This document shows, piece after piece, positions 1 through 10,057 of a stretch of DNA of 64,000 nucleotides. The stretch covers positions 463,327 through 527,326 of the forward strand of contig NW_001799200.1 of assembly GCF_000165425.1 (NCBI RefSeq), in the 5' to 3' direction. Made by a program: the position numbers and the translations under genes. The notes beneath the pieces were generated by a model, which saw only the letters and a list, made by a program, of their open reading frames with translations, ran no database searches and was not told the origin of the DNA. This DNA is from Paramecium tetraurelia. Lineage: Eukaryota; Ciliophora; Oligohymenophorea; Peniculida; Parameciidae. Position 1 is the stretch's first letter. The number at the start of each line of letters is the position of its first letter.

Positions 1-953
1 CCATCCGTCTAGTGGTTTAGAATTCTAACACCAGTGAACAAATTTGTTAATCTATTAGGGTTACAATATTTTCAGATACCCTGCACCAGCATCCGAATAA
101 ATTAACCATGTCGAACATGATTTCAAAACTCCTTATCGTGACTCCAAATATTATGTCAGACATGATGATCCTGTCATCGAGAGAGTAGCAAAGTTTACAT
201 TTACAGATCCTCTCAATGAAACCCCAACAGAAAAGTAATTGATAATCTTTAAGAATCTCCTAGATTGGTCAGATTAAAATTACTTACTAAGGACCAAGTC
301 AGCAATTCAGAGGCTGTATAAGCTGCAACTCAACTCTACGAATAAAAATACGGATTGCCTTTATCTCAAAGGGGTTAGATATCATTCTATCTCACTAGTG
401 TATTGCAATTAAGTAGGAGGTGGAGATGCTCTCTAAGACTTCTTCTAAGGCGAAAACATCAGAGAAGTCATGGCCAGCTTTGTGAGAGAATAATGGGAAG
501 AAGTGAATGAAAATGCTCTTGAAGACTTAAACTGTACCAATTTAGATGATGATTATCATCCGACTTTAAATGAAAAGGTGGGATTTAATCTTTAAGAAAA
601 TGACCCTGTTCACAGATAACTAACTATTGATCTACACACTATAGTTAAAAACATTGGCGTAAATAATTCATCACTAATGACTTTTCATATAGGAAAAAAC
701 AAAATAAGAGGGCCATCTTACTTTTTTCAGAGGCGATCCCAATTATTGGCATGTACTCGATAATAGTTTCCCCGTGGAATCTATTAGATTGATTCAAAAT
801 ACTTTGGGTGATGAAGTCTCCTAATTAGGTAACACTATGCGATTTTATCTTTTAATTTTAGATCCAAAAGCATTGTCAAAATAACACAACAGAGAAGATT
901 ATCACATTGAACAAAAGGTTTAAGTTCCCATAGAAAATAAATATTATTCATGA
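1..953 (+). CDS. Unknown ciliate protein, 5'-truncated
   Basis: The gene enters the window from the left and ends at TGA 951-953. Introns fit at about 34-58 (GTG start, weakest), 235-263, 374-398 and 659-692; removing the last three restores one frame with GT...TAG ends. The product reads like a soluble, fairly conserved protein (RYPAPASEQ near the visible start, YGLPLSQR, VGGGDALQDFFQGENIREVM in the middle, FFRGDPNYWHVLDNSFPVES toward the end), with no membrane segment or metal motif. I do not recognise the family; its composition would suit a mitochondrial or cytosolic structural subunit, which is only a guess. The true start lies outside the window. Confidence 0.7.
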
Positions 954-1000
954 AATCATAAATAAAATAAAATATTTATTCAGTATAATCAATATTTACA

Positions 1001-1213
1001 TCATTGAATAGCACAGGAACAAGAACATTTATTCTTCTACTCTTAGTATTATATTCGCTCAACTATATAAATATCTTAAATTGGAATGCCTTCAATCTAA
1101 TCTCTAAATGTGACAGCTTTTGCTGACACTCCTTTGAGAATAGGTTGATTATGTTTATCAAATCTTTTAGTTTTTTTTTTCGCTTTTTCTTCTGTCATCC
1201 TATCTTGGTTCAT
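1001..1213 (-). CDS. Small putative PP1-binding protein (70 aa)
   Basis: A single-exon 70-residue protein from ATG 1213 to TGA 1001. It starts with a Lys-rich helix-like stretch (KAKKKTKRFDKH), then carries KAVTF, which fits the [RK]-x-[VI]-x-[FW] docking motif of protein phosphatase 1, followed by RDQIEGIPIQDIYIVERI and a Cys-rich tail (CSCSCA) that could be lipidated. Small proteins of this layout are often PP1 regulators or signalling adaptors; that assignment is inference from the short motif alone. Its stop is 47 bp from the stop of the upstream plus-strand gene, so the two converge. No intron is needed. Confidence 0.6.
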
Positions 1214-1294
1214 TTTATTAATTTTATTAAAAATGACTTTGTTATATCAAATAGGAAAATGAATTTATTTTATATAAATTAATTAGACAAGACA

Positions 1295-2350
1295 ATGCTT
1301 GAACTAAGTACAACGTACTCAAATAATTCTGTTATTATATTTGGAATTTCCGATGTTGAATCAAAGTTCACTTTTACATAATTACAATCTAATGAATTGA
1401 ATTTCATATATCCTAGTTTCCCCCTTTGATTTTAAACCCTTCTTGTATAAATTGAATTCGTAAAAAATGAAAACACAGATACAATCAAATATTATGATCT
1501 CACGAAATCCAAAATTCATTTCTCTAGAAATCAACATTTTTAAAAACACGTCAATAACTTCTCTATAATTTTGTCCAGGGTAGAGTATTCTACATGATTC
1601 TTAGAGATCAACAAATCTAATCCATTTAACTCTATTCATCTCAAGTGAATTATATATAATGTTCAAAATGTTTCTATTTAGAGTTGAAATGATTTACGAT
1701 TATAAACGAAGTATAAGTCTACACATTATTAATAATTTTTAACTTGAATTGTTTTATTGAAACGCCTAGATGATCAATTTTTTCACTACTTTCTTTAAAT
1801 CTCTTCATATTGTTTGGTCGATATTTTATTAAAATAACAAGTGAGTAATTTTCTTTTAATTTTTATTATATTTATCACTATATCTATCAAAATCAATACA
1901 TTCCAATTTCACTCCAATATGTACAAGATTCTTAAAAATTTGATGAATTAAAATACGAGTGTGTCTATACTGCGTGTGGTAGTTATAAATTAATTACATA
2001 TGAATTCCAAAAATATGACATCATTTTAGCTTTATTTCCTTCGCAGAATCATATTATTTGATAATAATTGAGTTACTTTATTATAAAGATTTTCGAGTAT
2101 AAGAGAGGTTAAATATTGACTATTATATGTTGATTATTTGATTCTTATGTTCATCAGAAACCATCAATGAATCTACAAATAATTACCTATGCATAATGAA
2201 TGTTTCCACTGCTGTAAACATAAATCAATAATCATGTTTATGATCGTTTCTTAGTTTAACCTAATTTTCAAACTTTCCATAACCAGCAAAGGCTGGTATT
2301 AAAGGGAACCTTAAGCTAGATATCATATAAGCAAATATAAAAATATCAAA
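1295..2350 (+). pseudogene. Coding-like fragments, probably a decayed or intron-rich gene
   Basis: This 1 kb is not plain spacer. From ATG 1295 a 44-codon frame reads like protein (ISDVESKFTFTQLQSNEL); further plus-strand pieces follow in shifting frames (YYDLTKSKIHFSRNQHF near 1490, GRVFYMILRDQQIQSIQLYS near 1580, then shorter pieces). The order suggests a beta-propeller or similar protein, but I could not join the pieces with convincing GT...AG introns, and TGA codons interrupt each frame. A degenerating copy of a gene present elsewhere, or a real gene whose exons I misplaced, are both possible. Base composition is more AT-rich than in the flanking genes, which favours decay. Confidence 0.35.
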
Positions 2351-2689
2351 TCTCTATTTTTAATAACATTTGAATCTTTGTTCAATTATGTAACTTGTTA
2401 AAACAGTGTATGTTATTTCTTAGAATTGAAATCTAAATTACATTCTAACTGTACTCTTTCCAGATTATTAGTCTTCAAATTCTTTAATTTCTTAAGCTTT
2501 CCTCTTATCTCATACGTACTAGATTTTTTGTTTTAATCAAATATAAATTAAAGATTTATAAATTCAATTCACTTAAATGATGACCACTTGATTCTAAAAA
2601 AGATACTCTTTAACTATTAATGAGAAATATATTATAAAAAAAAAGATTGATTTATGATTATAAGATTTATTTTACTAAAAAGGTTCATA
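2351..2689. other. AT-rich spacer, no gene seen
   Basis: About 340 bp of very AT-rich sequence between the decayed coding stretch and the 3' end of the CDPK-like gene. I see no frame that reads like protein on either strand. A short hairpin (ACCAGC / GCTGGT at about 2281-2297) lies just to the left but is too small to call an RNA gene. Confidence 0.4.
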
Positions 2690-4282
2690 TCATAATAAGT
2701 CTAGCATAAACTCCTTAAATGATCTTAGATCTAAAATGGCCTAAAAAATTATTAAATTATATACTTTTCCATTTTTTTGGATGTGAGTTTTAGGAAGGTT
2801 TTCTTAAACGGTTTCTATAGGAATTTAAAGAGCATAAGATAATTCCTATTCAGTTAACCTTCCATTTCTACTAATGTTGAGAGTTTAAAAGGTCATTTAT
2901 AAGTTTTAGATTGTGAATAGAGCTTAACGATCTGTGACCGCTATAAGAAATTCATAAAAATCGATATCCCCACTTCCATCGGTATCCAGTTTTTCAAACA
3001 TTTGTTTGACTTCATCCTTTGCGTCATCCTCACTCCCTAAGGATTTGTAAGCTACCATCATTTCCTCCATGTTAACTTTTCCATCCTTATTTGCATCAAT
3101 TTCATTGAAAGTATTAATTAGTTATGAGAAAGTCTAACTAAAAAATACATTGATCATGTGAATCATTATATGAAACTATAGTTTGTTAGCTTATTTAAAT
3201 TAAGAAAGTTTATTAAGGGTGTCTTTGGTATTAGTTTTCTTGGATACTGTATTTTAAGTAATCCATTAATCATTAAGAGCTTATTGGATTGTTGGACGTT
3301 GTGTTAATAATCTAGCTAACATTCTTTTAATAAAGCATTTTCCTGGGTTCGATATTTTATCAAAGCTGGTAGATTCAAAAAAAAGAGTTCCTCGCATTAT
3401 TTGGCTTTACATACTCTACATGGTTTTGCATTTGGAATAAGGAGATGCACTATTTAAAATTATGTAACTTAAGATTCCACAAGCCCAAATATCACCTTCT
3501 TTTGAAAACTTTTCTTGTTAGATGAAGGTGATTAATTCAGGAGGGATGAATATTATTGAATTTAGATTAAGTTCTGGTCTCAAGTACATTTCTTTGTAAT
3601 CTACTAATTTTAGTTTAGTAAAGTTATTCTCTTGAGCAAAAAAGAATGAATTTTGAGATATTCTTCCATGTACTATGTCATTTTAGTGTAGATATTATAT
3701 AGCCTATAATACTTAAACAATTAATGAGGCAGCCAAACATTCCTTAATTTGTTCACTTGGTTTGATGTATTCACATAAGGAAATACCTAAAATCTATTCT
3801 TAAATAAGAATATGGTAATCCTTTTCGGAGGAGTAATACTCGAAAACTCTTATTATATTAGGATGATTCTATATTATTAAAAAATGGTACAAAATTTTAT
3901 TTTAAAAAGATTTCTATCCAAGAATCATTCTCTTACGATCTTTCTATAAATCTAGCATGTCTCACTTGAGCATTAATATTATGTTGGATCGTTAAAATTT
4001 TGTCTTCACCAACTATATGACTTTTTAAAAACACATACTTCTAATGGGTTTGTATTAATTTAAGATTGTATAGACTTTATTGAAGTTTTGAGTAGAGATT
4101 AAGATACTGCAAACTTACTCTTTCTAAGATGTTTGTTCTGTTTTTATTGTTTGTTAACTTTCAAAAGTGTAGTTCTTAACGGTGCCGCTAAGTACTGATT
4201 TGCTATAAAGCAATTTCTTTCTTTTGTCAACTCTTTTTTGTTATTCAGATTTTAGTTTAGATCTTATTTGACAAGCACCCAT
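2690..4282 (-). CDS. CDPK-like pseudokinase with EF hands (506 aa)
   Basis: Three introns (4013-4038, 3869-3890, 2741-2764) give a clean 506-residue protein with the architecture of a calcium-dependent protein kinase: a basic N-terminus starting MGAC, a kinase fold, then four EF-hand positions. Kinase landmarks are visible: NHPNIIRVFEYY (alphaC-beta4), AIQYLHQNDIVHGRISQNS (catalytic loop), KLVDYKE (activation site) and GDIWACGILSYIIL (subdomain IX). The catalytic residues are lost: HGR replaces HRD, DYK replaces DFG, there is no glycine-rich loop, and the beta3 lysine appears to be Arg (HARFIER). EF1 (DANKDGKVNMEE) and EF2 (DTDGSGDIDFYE) keep all ligands; EF3 and EF4 are degenerate. By family knowledge CDPKs are Ca2+-activated kinases; this one should sense Ca2+ without phosphotransfer, perhaps as a scaffold. 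The next gene upstream on the same strand is the disulfide isomerase. Confidence 0.85.
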
Positions 4283-4536
4283 GATTTATAAATTATTTAT
4301 TAAATCTAAGCAAGTAATTTAAATCTTTTTATACTTATTTTACTAATTCAAATTAAGAAAAATACAAAAAAAGACATGGTCAAATTCTAACTTAAAGATC
4401 AAAATGGTGTCATGATCTATGTAGATAGTGTTGGATCCAAAATAAGTATTTTGAAAAAGAAGCTAGTTTAAAGTATTTAATCATAAAGATCAATGTTTGT
4501 ATTAACACTTATTAAAAACATAATAAATTATATATA

Positions 4537-5730
4537 TCATAAGTCTTATTTTTATGTATTCTAATGGAGACCTAGGAATTATTATGTAAAGCTAACGATT
4601 CCATCCTTTGTGATTTCACTCAATAAATTAAAAGACTCAGAAATTGGATTAAATGCTACAATCTAAGGGAGATAATCTAAACTGTAAAAATCTATTGTTT
4701 ACCATTTTAAATGCCAAAATATTACATCAATCTCAATCCATATTTGTTATCTGTATTAGCAATGCAAATTAGAATTTAATCTTTGATTTTAGATAGAGCT
4801 AATCTCAAATGCTTTTCTGCATGATTTGTCTATGAATTTTACAATAAGAAAAGTGTTGGTTAATCCCCTTTAAATATTCTTTTTGCGGTCTAATATTTTA
4901 TTTCTTTATTCTTACTGGTAAATCGAAATTCATCAAGACTGGATAAGAATGCTTTTTTATGAATTATTCTATGTAAGAAATCTCAAAATTATCATAAATA
5001 GCAGCCTTTCTTTCATCATAAGGTTTATAAATAACGATACTGGGTACTTGAGCTCTCATTTCATTAGCAAAATTTTAATTAAATGTGTGCATAGCTGAGA
5101 TATGTTTATTCTTTCTAAAAACATAAAATATGGAGATTACTGAGAGAATTAAAAGTATTACATAAATTCATATGATTCTTTCTATTCACCAAAGAATACC
5201 ATGACTAAATTTGGGGATTCTGAAATCTTCTTTAATTGGTCTAATGATTTAGCCTCAATAGATCCCTTATCTAAGCAAGTACTCATAAATATAATCTTTA
5301 CTTGTTTTCTTTCTCATCCAATCCACAATAGCTTTTTCTGTTCTATCCCCTTGATATTCCATCTATAATTATCCATCCCCGAATAATTTTAAGGTAGGGA
5401 ATCCAGTAACTTAATATTTTCTACACAAATGCTCATATTAAGGACAATTGATCTTAAATTTATCAAGTTTATTACTTTAGCAAATTAAACATTTTGATTT
5501 CTTACTTGTCTTGCAGCTGAAGCAAATATTGGAGCTAAATGATGACTAAATTATATTTTTGATTTATACCAATGTCCACACCAATGCGCATAGAAATCTA
5601 TTAAGACAAATTCATATTTTTTCAAAACATATTCAAAGTTTTAATCGCTCAATATTAAAACTCCATTCTCCTCTGGCACTTATTATCCTAGGACTAAAGA
5701 GAATAAAAGGAGTGTAAGTAAGTATTACAT
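4537..5730 (-). CDS. Protein disulfide isomerase, ER (345 aa)
   Basis: A thioredoxin-fold oxidoreductase that forms and shuffles disulfides in the ER lumen. Six introns (5546-5569, 5453-5475, 5271-5301, 5115-5140, 4890-4915, 4677-4702) give 345 residues. The N-terminus is a signal peptide (MQYLLTLLLFSLVLG). The first thioredoxin domain has VLIDFYAHWCGHC with the CxxC active site; its second Cys codon is split by the first intron, so unspliced reading shows CGHW instead. The cis-Pro site follows (QVTGFPTLKLF). Two more thioredoxin-like domains without CxxC follow (NFDLPTAKRIF, ANTDNKYGLRLMQYFGI), ending in KQDL, an ER-retention-type C-terminus. One active domain plus two inactive ones is shorter than classical two-active-site PDI. 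The second intron ends in AAG rather than TAG. Secretory cargo next door (trichocyst protein) fits an ER folding role. Confidence 0.9.
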
Positions 5731-6374
5731 TAGAAAATTCTAGATTATTAATATTAATATTAATGATGTGTATATTAGAATTTTTAAAATAATTTCCTAG
5801 AATATATAAAATAAGAGATTATTAATTAAACAAAAGAGATATTCTGTTAATCTAACACGTTTAATTCAATTTTTATTCCTTTTGGTTCATAAAAATTCTG
5901 TGACTTTAAATTTATCCAAAACCTCAAATTCTACTTTACTCATAAATTTATCATGATATTTAAATAACATAATTATTAAATAGATGACTAATGCTTTTAA
6001 TTAGAAAAAAGAGTTCAATTAAATTAGTTTTAAAAGAATCCTTTGAGTTTAAGCAAGCAATCTGATTGAGGGTATTTTGGGGGAGAACAACTTTGCTTAA
6101 ACTGAATTTTTGAAAATTTTGTTATTTTGTTATTTTTCAGAATAAATATTAAAAATGAAACAATATGTCAGTTGCAAAATAAATTTCCTTTCGTTAATTC
6201 ACTTTTTTAATATCTTTTTTAATTATTTAATGTGTGATATTAAAAATTAATAAAAATTTAATAATTTTGAGTATTTGCCAAGAATTTCAAAGCGATTTCT
6301 TAAAAACGAATTTATTTGCTGAATTCTTGATTCATAATGTAGATGTTGGATGAAATATTTTAATATTATTATTA
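5731..6374. other. Spacer between divergent PDI and trichocyst genes
   Basis: A 640-bp divergent promoter region, long for this genome. It is AT-rich and has no frame that reads like protein. Its one distinct feature is a more GC-rich island at about 6040-6105 that contains a perfect 10-bp inverted repeat (listed separately). Confidence 0.5.
6047..6102. repeat. Inverted repeat / hairpin, possible small RNA
   Basis: GTTTAAGCAA (6047-6056) is repeated in inverted order as TTGCTTAAAC (6093-6102), a perfect 10-bp stem around a 36-nt loop that is G-rich (TTTTGGGGGAG). A run AATTTTTG, similar to an Sm-protein site, follows directly. The island is clearly richer in G than its surroundings. I could not match it to U1-U6, SRP or tRNA by eye. 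It may be a small structured RNA or a regulatory element of the trichocyst gene that starts at 6375. Confidence 0.35.
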
Positions 6375-7559
6375 ATGAAGACCATCATTTTAGCTTTGGC
6401 ACTTATTGCATTAGTTTCATCAACATAATCTGATGTCATTGATACAATTAAAAAGATAGACTAGTCCCCATTCGGAAGAACATTGTTCGATACTATCTGG
6501 TTAGAACTCTAAACAGGAGACCCATTAGATAGATTAGTATCAACATTGACAGACTTGGAAGATAGATACGTAGCTGAATAAAAAGAAGATGATGCTAAAA
6601 ATTAAGAGTACCAAGGTGCTTGCACAGTCGTATGAATATATGATTATCTTTAGGATATCACAGCATTCGATAAGGATTTGGCTGAATCAAACAGAAAGAA
6701 GATTGAACTTGAAGCCAGATTAGAAGGATAATTATACCCATAAAGATCAATCTTAGAAGGCTTAGTTGCTTAAAAGAAAGCTGAAGTCAAGGGATACTAA
6801 AAGGATTTGGACGAACTCGATGCTTAAAGAGCTGAAGAACATGAAGATTTCGAAGAGAAAGTCTTAGAACACTAAGAAGCAACAGCAATCATTGCTGAAG
6901 CCAGAAGACTCTTTGCTGATAACATCGAACATGAATCTTTCGTTTAAAAAGGAAAAGCCGCAAAATAACCACACAAATTTACCAAGGATGTCGCTAATTT
7001 GATCTAAAAACATTTTACTACATCTGCCAAGAAGACTGCTAAATTTTAACACAGAAAGGGATACAGCAAATTATTCAAAGCCTTCGCCACAATTGCCTCA
7101 AAGGTTGAATAATTAGCTGATGCTGGTGCCGTCTAAAAGATCATTGATTTAGCTGATGAATTATTGGCCAAAATTTCTGACTCATTATCTTTATTGAGAT
7201 TCGCTGAAGACAAGAGAGTAGAATCCTATAAGAAATCAAGAAACTTCGTTGTCATTGCTTTGAATGTCGCTGGTTCAGCCCTTGCTAACGCTATTTCTGA
7301 TTTAGCTGCTTTAAATGACATCATCGCTCAAGTTGAAGCTTCACTTGATACTACTGTTTAAAGAATTGAAAACGTTTCTGCTGACAGACATGACAGATTT
7401 ACTCAATGTGAAGAGGCAGTTTAAGATTACTCAGATGCCAGATCTGCAAGATAATCAGACAGAGATGTAGTTTCATAAACAATCGGATTAGTCAATAAAG
7501 AATTGAGAACCTTGAGAGAGTAATTGGCCTTAAGACAATAAGCCGGAGAATAAATTTGA
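6375..7559 (+). CDS. Trichocyst matrix protein (386 aa)
   Basis: Precursor of a crystalline core protein of trichocysts, the defensive secretory organelles of Paramecium. The signal peptide is textbook (MKTIILALALIALVSS). After one 24-nt intron (6630-6653) the rest is a long, highly charged, Ala/Glu/Lys/Gln-rich helical protein (KVLEHQEATAIIAEARRLF, SVEQLADAGAVQKIIDLADE-like segments), with few cysteines and almost no Trp, as usual for this multigene family; length also fits. By family knowledge the precursor is cut to give small acidic polypeptides that co-assemble in a lattice that swells with Ca2+. Codon use is GC-richer and more biased than in neighbours, a sign of high expression. Start chosen at the first Met, which opens the signal peptide. 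Confidence 0.9.
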
Positions 7560-7713
7560 TATTTATGATGTATACAAAATTACAAGAAATCATTTTTATA
7601 TATTCATTTTCTGTTGAAGTGAGATAAAAGTAAAAATAAAAGTTTACAAGTTAAAATAAATTATAATATAAATTAATTGTTCCATGTAATAATTAGACAA
7701 TTAAGAAATATTG

Positions 7714-9128
7714 ATGAAACTTAAGTCTTAAAAATAATTCTGGGATATAAAAAAGAAAGTATTTAATACTCTATCTAGGTTAAACAAGGATTTAGTGATT
7801 AACAGAAAATTGGAATCAATGATATTCAAAAATTTGCTCAAAGCTGTGAAATTGAGGACTAATTAATTAAATTGATATCTCACATTCTCAAAAAATCTAA
7901 GAAGAGAGAAACACTAAAAGAAGATCAAATTGAGTTTCTGAACACTTCCAAAATCAAATGGACAGAATTATTATTTAAAAATTTAGACATAGTTCATTAA
8001 AAAGCAAAGAATTAAGAAGAGGATGACACTAATACTGATTCAAAGTTATACATTTATGATGAAAAGAACCTATTGGCATTTTTATAAACTTTTAAACAAT
8101 AATAACCGAGTGTTCTATACTAAAATGTGCAATTCTAATCAAATAAGCTATTAAATATCAATATACCTTTAAAGTCATCATAATAAATATTGGACAAATA
8201 TTAGTATATATTGCTTTAAGAAGAATTACCAGAAGAGAAAATTAATAAGATTCGGAAGTCAATTGAAAATGAGCATCTAGATATTGAATTAGAAAAAATA
8301 GCTTAAACATATGTACCCAATGGAGAGAGATGTCTGCTATACTTAAAATATTTTGAATTTGATCATCAAGAAACTGTTTTATAGTAAAACTTCGCAAAAC
8401 TGTAAAAAGAATGTTAAAATTAATTGTTCATTGATGAATTACTAGAAATAGATGGACATGAGATCTCTGAAGATACCTTCTATTTTGTATTTTAAGAGTA
8501 AATCCTAACTTGTTTAAAATGCTTCATTAGAGACAAATCAATTAAAGAGAATATAAGGGTATGTTAGTTAATTTTTCTTTAGATTCAATTATAAAACGGC
8601 ATGAAAAAGGAACATGCAGAATTTTAATTGCCAGTCGCAGGTTTCTTTCCATTCAAAAACATTTCCAAATACGTTGCACCTCTATGTTACCTCTCTACAA
8701 AAATACATATAATTTATGCTTTATTTAAGGAATTCTTTTGCCGATACTTTTGCTTTTTGCATGCTATTTCTTCTGAATATAACTCAATTTTGTCTCTTTG
8801 CATGTAAATTGAAGAAATTGTAAGTACAAGATCTCCTAAATTATTTCACCATTTAAAGGTAATTGGTTGTGATACATTAAAATTGATCATACATTAGTTA
8901 ATTTATTGTTTCGTAGGAGACATGGATCCCCCACATATTTTAACTATTTATGATCAAATACTTGGGCATGATAGTCTGGAAATTTTAGTTATATTGTGCG
9001 TTGGATTTTTAAATAAATATAAACCTAAATTATTGTTAGCCAAAAATTACGAGAATGTGTAATAAATTTTCTAAGAGTTAAGAGAGGATAAATTTTAAGA
9101 ATTGGTGCAATTTGCATATAAATAATGA
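7714..9128 (+). CDS. TBC-domain protein, TBC1D19-like (456 aa)
   Basis: Two introns (7759-7778, 20 nt, and 8559-8582, 24 nt) yield 456 residues. The C-terminal part resembles the end of a TBC (Rab GTPase-activating) domain: SPKLFHHLKVIGCDTLKL, then FVGDMDPPHILTIYDQILG, DSLEILVILCVGFLNKY, which follows the pattern of a helical 'hinge - dominance of WDxxLG - S/D L-hydrophobic' repeat typical of these domains and most like TBC1D19. The N-terminal half is a charged helical region without clear motif. I did not see the IxxDxxR and YxQ catalytic finger motifs, so GAP activity is doubtful. Role in vesicle traffic is inferred from the family only. Confidence 0.6.
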
Positions 9129-9202
9129 ATTCTATAAACCTAATCTATTTTTATGATTTTATTTTATTGTTTAAAAAAAGTTACATAATTACATGTTCAT
9201 TC

Positions 9203-10040
9203 TCAAGATTTTTTAACTCCACCTTACAAAATTTTAATTGCCTTCTAAATTTCCTAGTCTTAGTGTTGTGCCAATTCAGTAAGAGAACTCACATAAGGTT
9301 TCTGATTGAGTTTCATTCTCCTCGACTATTCCTCAACAGAAAAAACTATAAGGAAAATGAAAGAAATTACCTGACTTATTACTTCTTTGGTATAACTGTT
9401 GAACTGTTTTCTTTTGACCATGATATAGGGATTCATCTCTTTGTTAAGAAATTTACATCTATTGTTGTAACGAATCTATTTATTCATTTTATGGTGTTAA
9501 TACCATTTTGAGCTCTTGCTTCAAACCATTAGTTTTAACTGATTAATCATCACCTGGCAAATCTTATTGTTAATGTTAAATCATTTGTTAGGGGTTCTGC
9601 TATTGAATTTATGGATTGAGATCATTAAATGAACTAATTTACTTAAGTGATGATATTTTGATGTCGCTTGAGGGAAGGTTTTAGAATTATTCCTCTGATT
9701 TTTTCTTTTTATGGTTGAGCTGATCTTTGATTGCTTGGGGTTTCAATATTATTTGGCCAACTTCTATACATAATCGATTTATTTCATTTGCAAAGTGATG
9801 AACCGTTCCTACAGAAGCTGTTTCTTTTGATTATTCCTATTTTTAAGGTTCTTAAGGTTCAAGGATCTTTGCTGGATCACCATAACCTGTTTTTGGTGGA
9901 TCCAAACCTCTCTTTGTGTAATATTCTAATGGGTTTCTTCTCAAAGTCTAAATTTTGGAAGGAGTGTCAATCTCGTTATATATTGTTGAATAAGAAGAAA
10001 AGGTTTGATATTTAGCAAAATGATTAAGGTCTTCAGCCAT
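9203..10040 (-). CDS. Gln-rich unknown protein (270 aa)
   Basis: One intron (9346-9370) gives 270 residues starting MAEDLNHFAKYQTFSSY. The N-terminal third is the most ordered (RRNPLEYYTKRGLDPPK, ETASVGTVHHFANEINRLC); the rest is rich in Gln, Ser and Asn with a short helical end (RRMKLNQKPYVSSLTELAQH). No domain recognised. Its start codon is only 17 bp from the start codon of the K+ channel gene on the other strand, so the two must share a promoter region. Plus-strand open frames over this stretch are shadows of this gene. Confidence 0.75.
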
Positions 10041-10057
10041 TTATTTTAATTAAATTA
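10041..10057. promoter_or_regulatory. 17-bp divergent gap between two start codons
   Basis: Only AT-rich sequence (TTATTTTAATTAAATTA) separates the ATG of the Gln-rich gene (minus) from the ATG of the channel gene (plus). Any promoter elements must lie in this gap and/or inside the coding regions. Confidence 0.6.

Noticed and set aside
2281-2297. Small hairpin ACCAGC...GCTGGT considered as tRNA or snRNA.
   Set aside because: No cloverleaf, no A/B boxes, stem too short.
4376-4786. A 136-codon plus-strand frame with a ubiquitin-like start (MVKFQLKDQNGVMIYVDSVG).
   Set aside because: Its second half is antisense to well-supported PDI exons. The first 160 bp could be a remnant of a ubiquitin-fold gene, but there is no continuation.
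7164-7361. A 65-aa standard-code frame.
   Set aside because: It is simply an internal piece of the trichocyst matrix protein read between two Gln (TAA) codons.
8821-8880. A possible 39-nt intron in the TBC gene (GTAAGT...TTAAAG).
   Set aside because: The unspliced frame is open and gives the better match to the TBC-like helix SPKLFHHLKVIG.
9125-10015. Long plus-strand frames that even lack TAA/TAG.
   Set aside because: They are antisense to the Gln-rich protein at 9203-10040, whose minus-strand frame, splice site and start are better.
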